From positions 25,763,760-25,827,759 of the forward strand of contig CM026557.1 in NCBI GenBank assembly GCA_015143295.1: a stretch of 64,000 nucleotides of DNA, given 5' to 3'. Shown in pieces: positions 45,311 through 55,772 of the stretch; positions within the stretch are counted from its first letter, which is position 1; every line of letters starts with the position of its first letter. Source of the DNA: Tetracentron sinense. Lineage: Eukaryota; Streptophyta; Magnoliopsida; Trochodendrales; Trochodendraceae. Position numbers and translations under genes: made by a program. A model generated the notes under the pieces. That model worked only from the letters and a program-made list of their open reading frames with translations, was not told where the DNA came from and made no database searches.

Positions 45311-46393
45311 ATGTGAAGAATTATGTATAATTTATTTATGATTCAACATAGGATTGGGAAAGCTATTGAAGTGTGCAAATTTATAAGAAGAATGAGATGG
45401 TGGATGGATTGAATGGATTATTTAATTGTAATATTTGATGATGTTTGAGTTGATTTTATATTTAACAATTTAAGAACAGTATCATTAATTAAAAAGGATT
45501 ACGATTAGGATATTGATCTTGATTAAATAAACAAGGGATTTTAACAATGAAATTAGATCGTGATGTAGGAATATTTTTAAGACCAATTGCGATTTTTATA
45601 TTGTTGAATCATTAGAAATATGATGGGTTGTGTATTGCTTTTATGTTCCTAATACGTGATATACCATTGGGTAAACGAACCTTTGATGAAAGTCAAGCTT
45701 GCCTAGGCCTGGTTAACGTAGTGGTATAAGACACTATGGTGAGATGTCCTATGGCCCTTGACGGTTAATCTTAAGTGAAATTTAAACAAGAGGTATATCA
45801 TTGTGCACTCACGAATGAAAAATATTCAAAAGTATGAATAAAGAATTAAAGACATTAATGAGATGAACGTAAGACCAAAAGTAAAATAAGAAAAGTATGT
45901 AAGTAAGAAAGAAAGACACACAAAAATGATAATGTATGTTGTGTTGTGCACCACCGGATACCATCAGAAAGGGCGAGATATATGCCAAAATAAGTAAGTC
46001 GTCGTACCGGAAAATGTACTAAGTCATCCGTACCGGATAATGTGCGAAGGGGGGTATCTCGGTAAAGTAAAGTATAGTAACTCATTTCCTTATACGGTAA
46101 AGTGGTATTTTAAGTTATTACAAATGCGTATGAATGGGTATTGGTGTGATAATAATGTATGAAATATGAAAATTAAGAAAAGAAAGAAAGTAAGAAAAGA
46201 AAGAAGGAAAAAGAAAGAAAAAGAAAGAAAGAAAGAAATTGACATAAGATACATGTTTATCTTCCGCACTCTGATTTGATATGTAAACTGATGTATGAAG
46301 TGACGAATGCACGTAACATATTATTCATTATATTGTTTATTATGTCTTTTATATACGTGGAGTAACTTGTTACTTAGCTGATGACTTTTGTTG

Positions 46394-46528
46394 TCGGCAG
46401 GTCCAAGTTCAGGTTCAGGCTTCGACATTTGTGTTCCCGGACCGTGGGAAGAAGAGGAGTATATCGAGGAGCCTGAAGGTGACTATCCTGAGGAAGAAAG
46501 GGACCTTGATCGATGGCCCTATTATTGA
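46394..46528 (+). CDS. LTR small acidic ORF, 44 codons
   Basis: From the conserved TCG GCA GGT the frame runs to TGA 46526-46528, encoding SAGPSSGSGFDICVPGPWEE and then EEYIEEPEGDYPEEERDLDR, WPYY. The PW-x-EEEY core and the DLD-x-WPY ending match copies in other subfamilies although the DNA around it is strongly diverged. There is no ATG before it; TTG precedes TCG, with stops just upstream. Confidence 0.4.
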   Translation, partial: SAGPSSGSGFDICVPGPWEEEEYIEEPEGDYPEEERDLDRWPYY

Positions 46529-46900
46529 AATGGTTTTATGGTTAATTAAATTCCAGAAGACTTTAATTTAATTGATAGAGACACATGTTAGTTAGTTTGT
46601 CATGTTTATGGTCCGGATGGGTGACCAAGATTTATTACTTTTCAGTTACATCATGAGATTGGAGTTTTAGTTGATGGTTTATTTGAAGAAAATTTTTAGG
46701 TCCATATTTTTGTGCTTTAATTGCTTCTAACAGGATGATTATTAAGTGAATCATGTGCCAAGATCTCACATCCTCCTAGGTGGGGTTTTGGGGCGTGACA
46801 ATTAACCTTAGGATTACAAAATTTTTAACTAGAGTTAAAAGTTTTTTTTTATTAGATTTCTCTAAAAACCAAAGTTAGAGTATTAAACCCTAAGGAATCT

Positions 46901-47025
46901 TTACCATGGTTAACCGGGATTCACAGGGACATGTGGTGACTTGTGGGTATGATTGAACTCTCCCAGAATCGAATCGCAATTGGCTGTGATTTGATCTCGG
47001 TGTGGGGGCATAGCCCCCTAATTTT
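46901..47025 (+). repeat. Dispersed repeat block, copy 1
   Basis: About 125 bp from 'ttaccatggttaaccgggat' to 'gccccctaattttat', strongly similar to 50730-50860. It contains a palindromic AACCATGGTTAA-like core at its start and 'ggggcatagcccccta' near its end. Class unknown; possibly part of a decayed DNA transposon. Confidence 0.7.
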
Positions 47026-47129
47026 ATTTTATTTATTGAGTTTCAAACTCTTGTGTTGTCACCTTTTGATCTTTATCAAAATGTTATATGAGTCCTACCC
47101 ATTTGGTAAATCACATCTTATATGATTTC

Positions 47130-48340
47130 ACCTATAAGAGCTTCACTATACCATATAGTGAATTACATGGAAAAATTAATTAATTTAATTATAAATTAAA
47201 TTAAAATCCTTGAGAAAGTCCTAGTGTGTGGGATCTAAAGGGATCTCCTATTTTCGGTTGTGGGACCAAGTGTTTTATCACCTTTAAGGTGAAGCCTTGT
47301 TGGTAGGAAACACTTTCCTATAATTCCTTTTAGGATCATAGAATGCTATCTAAGTCCCTGAACTTCCACTGATTACAATAATGTCTATTAACACATTGTG
47401 GTCAATCTCTAGAAATTAGAGAATTGCTTGTAAGTACTATCTCTTAATATATTTACAAATAAATCCTTGCACAATCCGATATCATATATAAGTTTTCGGG
47501 ATTGGAACAAGTCCACTGTTTAGTCCCTAACTTATGAATAGAACTCTTTCGTATGAATACTTTTTCATTGAACTGAACTATCAAAACACTTTTGAAGAAA
47601 CCTTAGAAAAGAATTGACATATACATAAACTTTTCTATATTGAAAATATCAACTTCGATAAAGACCATTTTACCGAAAAGTACCAGTACTGGATTTTGAG
47701 TTCATTTCAACAAGTATCATCTTGATATCATTATCTTCAATTAAGGAGTAATGGATTCCTTATTGAGTGTTTACACACTTCTCCAAACATTGTATACATG
47801 ACCCAACGTATCCGGAGTTAGTCTTGTGTATTGGACATTGCCGATTGGCACATCAAAGCCATATAGACAGATGTTTGAGAAGATGTTAACCTCTCAGGTC
47901 TAAAGACAATTTGTCGAATGGATTTAACCCTAATACAATCTGATAGTGTATTCCATAGGGTATCCACTAATGATCCCATTTAATATTATGTACTTACTAC
48001 ATATACTCACATGTTAGTCAAGAGTCAACACTCTCTGTGAATGAGATTCATCACACTACCTTATAGAACTAAACATGTGCAAGCCATGATGAAGTACGAT
48101 GCCCAACCAGTACTTTAGAGGTTTCGAACAATATTAAGTTTACAAGGAACTGGAAAATCATATCTCCTTCGCAACCTTTGTATGATCTTTCTACAATGTT
48201 ACCTATGGAAATTTATGTCATCATCAAATGAGATAATAATTATTATAAATACCCTTTATAGTTGGTTGTGTAAATACGATGTTTCTCTAATCAACATTGA
48301 AAAGTCTTTTATTAGATTTCGAGGGCACATATGTCCAACG
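47130..48340 (-). repeat. Copia LTR remnant (third copia)
   Basis: Ends on plus as 'gggcacatatgtccaac' at 48339, followed by 'gatctctcacttgcac'. Read on minus this is a copia polypurine tract (AAGTGAGAGAT) running into an LTR start TTGGACATATGTGCC. It is therefore the 3' LTR of a minus-strand copia. The left boundary is uncertain. The layout matches the copia 1 LTR and the fragment at 51050-51524. Confidence 0.6.
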
Positions 48341-48695
48341 ATCTCTCACTTGCACTGTAAACCAATTTGATGTAATGTCCATTTTCTCAGTGATGTATAT
48401 TTCTCAAACACCAGCTGAGGCATAACTTAATATATATGGGTCTATCATGTCTGCTTTACCACAACTATTGTAGTAGTGCAATACTACCTACAACTCTTGC
48501 AGATTTATTATCAATAACCACAGTTTTAAAAGACTAAACAAAATGATACTATCCAACAATCATTTTCAAAAGTTAACATGCTTGTGCTTTACCATTATAC
48601 AATGCTCCGGACTAATCTGACCAATATCTTATCACATCAACATGTGATGAATATCTGGTCTAGTACAAGTATACTATCTCATGATATCACATATT
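48341..48695 (-). other. Copia remnant next to the LTR; no gene
   Basis: AT-rich sequence expected to be the 3' untranslated end of the third copia, interrupted at 48695 by the solo LTR and continuing at 50561-50729. No reading frame with copia motifs is seen. Confidence 0.4.
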
Positions 48696-48997
48696 TGTCG
48701 CGACCCAAAATACCCCCTAGGAGTTAGGGATACTTTGACTCGTGACCGTCGTATCACACCTCCGATATGATACATAAAGCACACATGGAAACCTGTCAGA
48801 GTACCTGAACATACAAAGCGGAAACGATATACAATGCACAGCGGAAATGAAAGCACTAAACATAGTAGAAGTAGAGCAAATACTCCTATAACTTGGCCCA
48901 ACTAGGAATCAACCAAAATATACATAAGTGAGAATCCAAAAGGTGGAGTGGACAAGTCCCACTCTCACATAACAAAATACTGTATCTTCCTAATCGC

Positions 48998-49138
48998 TCA
49001 AAAAAATTCGAAGTCTCTACACCTATCTACTGAACCATCGTCCTGATAGTGGTCCATGGAAGGCTCTGAGTCGAAGTACTCCTCCTTTACCCATGGTTCC
49101 ATGCCATATAGATCAAACGGAGTTCGAGCACCTGCCGA
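48998..49138 (-). CDS. LTR small acidic ORF, 46 codons
   Basis: From TCG GCA GGT at 49138 the frame runs 46 codons to TGA 48998-49000, encoding SAGARTPFDLYGMEPWVKEE and then YFDSEPSMDH. The register and length equal element B. The codons before TCG are TTG TTA TCA, so no conserved ATG; an internal Met (GMEPW) exists. Confidence 0.4.
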   Translation of the reverse strand, partial: SAGARTPFDLYGMEPWVKEEYFDSEPSMDHYQDDGSVDRCRDFEFF

Positions 49139-50145
49139 TGATAACAAATATCGGCTGAGCATGGAATACTTAGCGTATACAAACTAATAACAATAAAGTA
49201 ATATAGCATAGAGCATACAAAGCATGGAGATTGAAATCCTTAAAGCATAGCAAAGCGTAGATACCATGTATAGCATATGTGATGAAATCTGAAATCCGAA
49301 ACCAAAACCAATTTCCATGTGAGTTATGCGATAGTCATAGCCTTGTGAGTTCTTGTGAGTTCATGGAGTTATTTAGAGTCAATTATGATCCATAGAGACA
49401 TAGAGCATAGAGCAAAACCATAGAGCCAATACCATAGAGATCTTAGAGCATTTCATTTATGATCCTTAGAGCTTGTGAGACGATCTTAGAGCTTATCATA
49501 GAGTTCTTGTGAGTGTGTATCATGATCCTTAGAGCTTGTGAACCGATCTTAGACAAATCATAGAGTTGCTTAGAATCATTCCTTATAAGTCATTTGTTGA
49601 AAAACCCTTTTGTAAATTTGAGAAATTCATGGAAAAGCTTCGTTTCATGCGAGACATGCGAGCACATGAGCATACAAGAGTACTAGCATATTTTGACACC
49701 CAAAAACTCTTAGTGACACTTCATCAAACACTTAGAGTGCATCATAATAATAACTTACATCCAAGTATATAACACATCCTTTCACACCATACTAGTCAAG
49801 ATATATGCATAGAAGAGATTAAGAAAAACAATACTTAGTATCTTAGTAGTATTGAAAGATTGGTAGTAGAGTGTATCTACCTTGGTGAAATCAAAGACTT
49901 GATTCCCAAAGGCTTGAACAAGCAAGAACCTTGAGTTCTTGGTTGAGAAACACCAAAAGGATGGAATAACTTGATCTTCCTCCAAGCTTGAACAACCACC
50001 TAGCTCCTCTCCTTCTTCTCCTCTCAAAATCCTTCAAAAGCAATGCACTAAGGATTTCTGAAACCCTAAGGCACGAACAAGCCTTTATATAGGCAAGGGG
50101 TGATGGCTAAAGTCTTAAACACCCTTAATGAAGAAAATCTGCGTA

Positions 50146-50335
50146 TAACCGATCGATCGGTGGTACAGACCGAGCGATCGGTGGCTTACCATTCGATCGG
50201 CGGTTTCAACCGAGAGATTGGTTAAAAACACCCTCTTTGGAATTTTTCTCCATATAAAAAAGTTAACTAGTCGATAGCTACCGATCGATCGGTAGAGGAC
50301 CGGTCGATCGGAGGATAACACCGAGCGATCGATGA
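50146..50335 (-). repeat. CGATCGATCGGT palindrome array in LTR
   Basis: About eight motifs such as ACCGATCGATCGGTGG and ACCGAGCGATCGGTGG, in the same order as the element B LTRs, placed about 55 bp from a TATATAAA-type box. Confidence 0.8.
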
Positions 50336-50729
50336 TCCCCTGTTTTGCTGTAAACCTTGTTTCCACTACTTGGATCTTCTCCAATCTCATTCCAACACTC
50401 TTTTATGCTTTAAACACAATCCTTAAGCATATATAGATCTAATAGGACATGCACGCCGTAAATCCAAACTCGTATATTAACACAAGGCCCATTAGTGAAC
50501 AAACCACACTTGGATACTATTCACACTTAGTGAGATATGGATTCGGGGTTCTACAATATCGAAGAGAAACAAATTCCATTCCCCAAAGGTAAAAACTCTT
50601 TTATTGGAATCTTACTTGCACAAAAACATGATTGTTATTAGGAGAATAACAATATCATTTTCCTTTTGTTTCTAGACCATTCAGGACTAAGAAACATGGT
50701 TATTCCATTCCCCTAAGGATTACTGAATC

Positions 50730-50860
50730 TTAACCATGGTTAATCGGGATTCACAAGGACACATGGTGACTTGTGGGTGCGATTGAACTCTCCCCAAATC
50801 CAATCGCAATTGGCTGTGATTCAATCTTGGTGTGGGGACATAGCCCCCTAATTTTTTTTT
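50730..50860 (+). repeat. Dispersed repeat block, copy 2
   Basis: Second copy of the block at 46901-47025 ('ttaaccatggttaatcggga'...'catagccccctaattttttt'), ending in a T run. The surroundings differ from copy 1 outside the block, which argues for an independent mobile or duplicated unit. Confidence 0.7.
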
Positions 50861-51049
50861 AGGGCCAGGTTCGTGGGCATCTCGTTTGTTTGGGTCTATT
50901 ATTATTATTATTATTTTTAAAAGTTAGGGGCAGCTACTCTCCTTGTTCACGGCTATGCCATTTTAAATTGAATAATATAGAATAAAACTTAATTTAAATT
51001 TTTTTTTACGTATTTTACCCGTGATTGGATATCAATGTTTGGAATCATC

Positions 51050-51524
51050 AAAGCCATGTAGACAATGTAAGAGAAGATGTTAATCTCTCAGGTCTAAGGA
51101 TTGTTTGTTTATTAATAAAATTTCTCTCTAACCTAATAGTGATCAATCCATAGGGTTTCCATTAAGTGATCTGGTTTAATACATGTACATGCTATATGTA
51201 CCCACATGTTAATTGAGAAGTCACTATGCATTCTCTACGATTAAGATACACCATACTATCTTATAGCACTAATCATGTGTAAGTCATAAAGGAGTATGAT
51301 GTCTAGTCCATAGTCATAGTTTAGAACATTCTACGCCTATAAGGAATGGAAAAATCATATCCTACTTCCTTGGGTTCACAACCCTTTGCATGGTTCTCAT
51401 CATATGAAGCATTAACATAAATATCCATAAATAATGAATCTACAATAATTAATGACTTGAAATATTGAATGTAAGGAGTAGATAAACAAGCAAATATGAC
51501 TTTGGTGGGCACATATGTCTAACA
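51050..51524 (-). repeat. Copia LTR fragment
   Basis: Ends on plus 'gggcacatatgtctaaca' (51524), the reverse of a TGTTAGACATATGTGCCC LTR start. It includes 'ctcaggtctaaggattg' and 'catgtgtaagtcataaagg' blocks also found at 47890-48130. No polypurine tract follows, so this is an outer edge or a truncated solo LTR. Confidence 0.6.
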
Positions 51525-52441
51525 ATAGTCATGGGACAAGGGAACAGTTGTCCTGTAAACAAGGAGAAACAATACCCACATGGCCGAATTATATGTATCA
51601 AGAAAATTAATGGGATTGGGGTTCGGGGGTGTAGGACCGGGATATTTTTTTTTTGAGTAATGGGTTCATATTCGTTAATGTTACATTCCGAAAGGAGTCC
51701 AATCCCTCTCTTTTGATAGAGCCATTATATAAACAAAATTAAGGAAATTGCTTAACTTATCCCACATTTCGACTATATAACAAAATATTGGTCTTCATCG
51801 GTCCTGCTTACCTTTTTAATATTCACCAAGTTAATAAATCTTAACTAGGGTTCAAAGATATATAATAAAACGTAAAGAATCAATCACTTTATATTATACA
51901 TATAAAAAATTTACAATATTTTTTGGGGGAACACTATACAAAATTTAGATATTAAGTATTTAAAAAAAAATCTGCAATATAATAATTTTTTTAAAATATA
52001 AATTGGGGACCATGGCCCCCTCCCCGCCCTTGTTGGTTCCCTTTCCTTGATGGCCACCATTAGGGATTTATTCTTCCTTGGTGTAGATAGAGGGTTCTGT
52101 CTGTGCCGGGGATTAGTCTAAGCCGAGATACCCTCGATACCGAAAAACAAAAAAGAAAAAGGCAAAAAAAAAAAAGGGGTGGGTTGACTGAGAGTCAGCT
52201 AGCATCTTGGCCTAAATATGAATGATCTCTCAACAAGTGACAGAGCTTATATTGGAATATCGTCTACTTTTCACGTTCAAGTTCTTTCCTTGTATAGCTC
52301 ATTGTAATAGTCCTTAGGAAGCTGTCTTCTATTTTTATCTTCTCACTTTCATGTATAGACTATAGAATAACCAAGGGAGTTGCCTCTCTAATTCTTCTCA
52401 GTTTAAACTCAAATTTCTTCGTCTTCTAACATCTCTGCAAG
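51525..52441 (+). promoter_or_regulatory. Upstream region of the ABCG gene
   Basis: AT-rich, with a decayed 'ccatggccccctccccgcc' motif near 52010 and purine-rich tracts at 52140-52180. A W-box-like TTGACT lies at 52183. A pyrimidine-rich stretch at 52320-52430 looks like the 5' UTR. No convincing TATA box can be assigned. No other gene is seen. Confidence 0.4.
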
Positions 52442-54674
52442 ATGGCAGCGGCTTTGGTTAGAGACGATGTAGCCAGATCGACGAGCAGCCGGAGAAGTTT
52501 ACTTTGGTCGAGTTTTCGCGAGATATGGAGTGCTCCATCGGATATTATTCAGCAGAGTGGAATGCAAGACGATGAAGAGGAGCTGAGATGGGCTGCTATT
52601 GAGAGGCTCCCGACGTATGATCGGATGAGGAAGGGGATTTTGAAGCATGTTCTTGATAATGGCAGCGTTGTACATGACGAGGTTGACATTACCAACCTCG
52701 GGATGCAGGATAAGAAGCAACTCATGGAGAGCATTCTCAAGGTTGTTGAAGACGACAATGAGGAATTCCTTCACAGGCTCAGGAACCGGACCGATATGTG
52801 AAAACCTCTCTCTCACACAGCTTATCTTTTCGATCTTTTTTTTTTTTTTATATATATATATAATTATTATTATTATGTGTTGTTCTAATTTCTGGTCCCA
52901 ATAAATATTATATTTATATATCCCCATTTTTAAAAAAGTAAATTTTCTTAACTATTCAATTTTGTTTGAAACAGGGTTTTGTTTTTATGTGTTTTGTTCT
53001 AATTTCTGGGCCCCATAAAATTTATATTTATATATCCCTTTTTTAAACTAAAATTTTTCAACTATTCGATTTTCTTTGAAACAGGGTTGGCATTGAGATT
53101 CCTAGGATTGAAGTTCGGTTCGAGCATTTATCAGTAGAGGGAGATGCATATGTTGGGAGCAGGGCACTTCCAACTCTACTCAATTCTACCATGAACGTAG
53201 TAGAGGTAGTTTATTTTTAGTTATGAATTAACCATTTTCATTCATGATTAAGCTTTACAATATTTGTTGTGATCAGATGTATATTATATACTCTTTATTT
53301 TCAGTTCTGGTTTTGCTGTCTCTTGAAAATGTAACAAGGAAATTCTATGTAAAGAACAGATGATTCAACTTTTTCACCATCAAATAGGAAATTACTAGAA
53401 GGATAATTAGAAAAGCATGCTTGTAATTTATAGTTTGGTAAAATTTGCAAACAAACTAGTTTTTTTTCCTTCTTTTGCTATTTTATATTCTTTCCGTGCA
53501 GAAATAATTTCTCATATCAATTTTCTATTTATGAAAGATTTGAAGTCTTGTGATATTTGCTATTTGAGTTTACAAGTTATCAATGTCTATATGAGAAGAT
53601 GTTGATTGGATGAAATAAAAAGCTTAGTGTGTTTGCACTGATAAATGTCGTCTTTCTGATTTCAATTTGTTATGGTAAATAGGGAGTTCTCGGATTGGTC
53701 CGGCTTTCCCCATCCAAGAAAAGGGTTGTCAAGATACTTCATGACGTGAGCGGGATGGTGAGACCATCAAGGTACATCTATGAACCCATTTGTGAGATCA
53801 GTATTCTAGTCTATCATGTTATGCGATCCCTTGGGATAAATCTGCTAAAATAGCTTTCTGTCTTTATACTTACCCATTCAGTAGTTCCCAGCAAGCATGA
53901 AAAGGAAATTTTTGGTTGTGTTTCTTGTATGAAGTAGCTAATGTAAATTTATGTTTTAGGAATTCCTTTTTGTGCTTTATTTATTGATTTAACGATTTAA
54001 CGATTTTCAGGATGACATTGCTTCTGGGACCTCCAGGCTCGGGGAAAACAACATTGCTGCAGGCACTTTCTGGGAAGCTTGATAAGGATCTAATGGTGTG
54101 CCATCCTCCCTCTCTTTCTTTCTCTGTTTGCACGTTTTTGTGCGTATGCGTGTATACTTAAACAGATTCTTTTTCCATCTGCTGATAACTTGGAGTCATG
54201 AACAGGTAGCTGGGAAAATCACCTACTGCGGTCACGAATTTTCGGAATTCGTTCCCCAGAGAACCTGTGCTTATATTAGCCAGCATGATCTTCACTATGG
54301 TGAGATGACAGTCAGAGAGACATTGGATTTCTCAGGACGATGCTTGGGGGTTGGAACCAGATATGAAATGGTGGCAGAATTGTCAAGACGAGAGAAAGAA
54401 GCAGGAATTAAACCTGATCCTGAGATTGATGCGTTCATGAAAGTAACAGCAATGGCAGGCCAGGAAACCAGTCTGGTTACAGATTACGTTCTCAAGGTTT
54501 ATTTCGATTTCAAGTTAATACCTCTGTCTTCTTACCTAGCAACCCAAATTTGCCAAGCCTGACTTCTTAAGATTCTCTAACAGATACTTGGATTAGATAT
54601 CTGTGCGGATATTATTGTGGGCAATGAGATGAGAAGGGGCATCTCTGGTGGACAAAAGAAGCGTGTGACTACTG
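52442..54674 (+). CDS. ABCG exons 1-6: N-terminus and first part of NBD1
   Basis: Exon 1 has the PDR N-terminal motif [14 protein letters not shown] and [20 protein letters not shown]. Exon 2 has [20 protein letters not shown]. Exon 4 holds Walker [21 protein letters not shown]. Exon 5 has [17 protein letters not shown], then [20 protein letters not shown] (Q-loop region). Exon 6 has the ABC signature [18 protein letters not shown]. All six exons are free of stops and splice in phase. Intron 6 is long (about 1.1 kb). Confidence 0.88.
52798..53084 (+). other. ABCG intron 1 with internal duplication and second acceptor
   Basis: About 110 bp are repeated in tandem: 'gttctaatttctgg' through 'tttgaaacaggg' occurs ending at 52974 and again ending at 53084. 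The 3' splice site is therefore present twice. Only the second gives the VGIEIP exon in frame; using the first would read into a stop within about ten codons. Confidence 0.8.
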
Positions 54675-55772
54675 GTATGTGTAGTACAAAAAGAATTGTT
54701 GAAGGGAAGTTATGGAAGTGGGATCATTTTTTCTCATACATCGAAGCTAATATTTTTTCACACATGCGAAGTTCCAAACATGTCTCATCTCCTGTTGGAA
54801 ACAGTCTCAAATGTATCATTAAACAAAGGTTCCTGCTGGTTTCTGCATCTATACCAAGGAAATGTATATTAGTTATTCCTAAACTTGTGGCCTTTTTCAA
54901 CCTTGACAGTTGTTGCTTTAGTAAAACTGTAATATGCCCTTATGGTTTAAATGAAGTAGTTATCTTGCAGCATTTATGATAGACAAGAACCAGGCACTTC
55001 CCAGTTGCAGTTATTTGTTACTCTATCGGGAATCAGATGGTAGCTTCACTTGATGTCTTACTGTGCTGTGCTTCAAAATCCAAGTTCTTGTTATCTTAAC
55101 ATTCATTTCCTACCATTTTGTTTCATTTTACTATCTTGTAGAGTAAATATATGCTCCTCTCTGATTATACTTTAGATGTTTTGTCCCACCAAGTCAGAGA
55201 AGTTCAAAGAGAATTTTTTCCGCATTTACAGAAAGTGTATGGAGTATCCACTATGAAAATATTTCAGATGCCCTGTTTTTGAGTGTGTTGCAATATTGTT
55301 GGCTGATTTCAACTATTATACCATCAAAAGAAGTGGAATCATGTATTGATTATTTCTCATTAACCACTTAAGCAGAAGTGGTTTATTTTAAGTTGTTGGA
55401 ACCCTACTTATCCTTAGCTGCAATGGCATAAATGCCTTGACCTTTTGCCAATGTGACCTGATGGTATCGAAATGTTACTGATAAACAAATCAATCCAGTT
55501 AATAATCTTAAACAATAAAAAAAATCTAACCCAAATCCTTGTTTAATTAGGTAATAATGAAGGAATCTCTTCGAAGTGAGGAATATTGTGAGTGCTTGTG
55601 AAGTTGGTGAAATATATTGCATCTGTCCTATTTGAAAAATAAGTATATGCTGCATCCAACACTCTCCAGTGATCAATGATATTTTATATCTTCCCTTTTT
55701 TTTATTTTTTCTAGTTTAGCCTGATCCTTTCCATTTGGAACTGTTTATGGGAATTGGTTGTACTGAATGCAG

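Larger units (their letters stand above)
43936..46800 (+). mobile_element. Solo Ty3/gypsy LTR (2865 bp), TSD ATTAA
   Basis: Starts TGTAGAGACCCG and ends GGGGCGTGACA. Perfect ATTAA duplications at 43931-43935 and 46801-46805. It contains the shared 'caacgcaagttgaatcg' block, a short CGATCGATCGG cluster (44439-44521), a TATA box CTATAAAT at 44583, a 'taggatgtgaagaacctag' repeat region (44930-45310) and the small ORF at 46394. This is the most diverged of the gypsy LTR subfamilies here. Confidence 0.93.
43858..46925. mobile_element. Small foldback (MITE-like) element split by a solo LTR
   Basis: The left arm at 43858-43905 ('ggttaagattcacctatacc', then 'atagggttcaacaatctaac') is the reverse complement, with some changes, of the right arm at 46868-46915 ('ccaaagttagagtattaaac', then 'cctaaggaatctttacc'). 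The middle is AT-rich. Removing the LTR 43936-46800 leaves about 200 bp. No coding capacity. Outer ends and target duplication are not clear. Confidence 0.55.
48696..50555 (-). mobile_element. Solo Ty3/gypsy LTR (1860 bp), element B subfamily
   Basis: On plus it begins TGTCGCGACCC and ends CGGGGTTCTACA. Flanks are ATATT (48691-48695) and ATATC (50556-50560), one mismatch. It has the CGATCGATCGGT array (50146-50335), a TATA box (50083-50092, minus) and a small ORF (48998-49138), as in element B LTRs. Confidence 0.92.
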
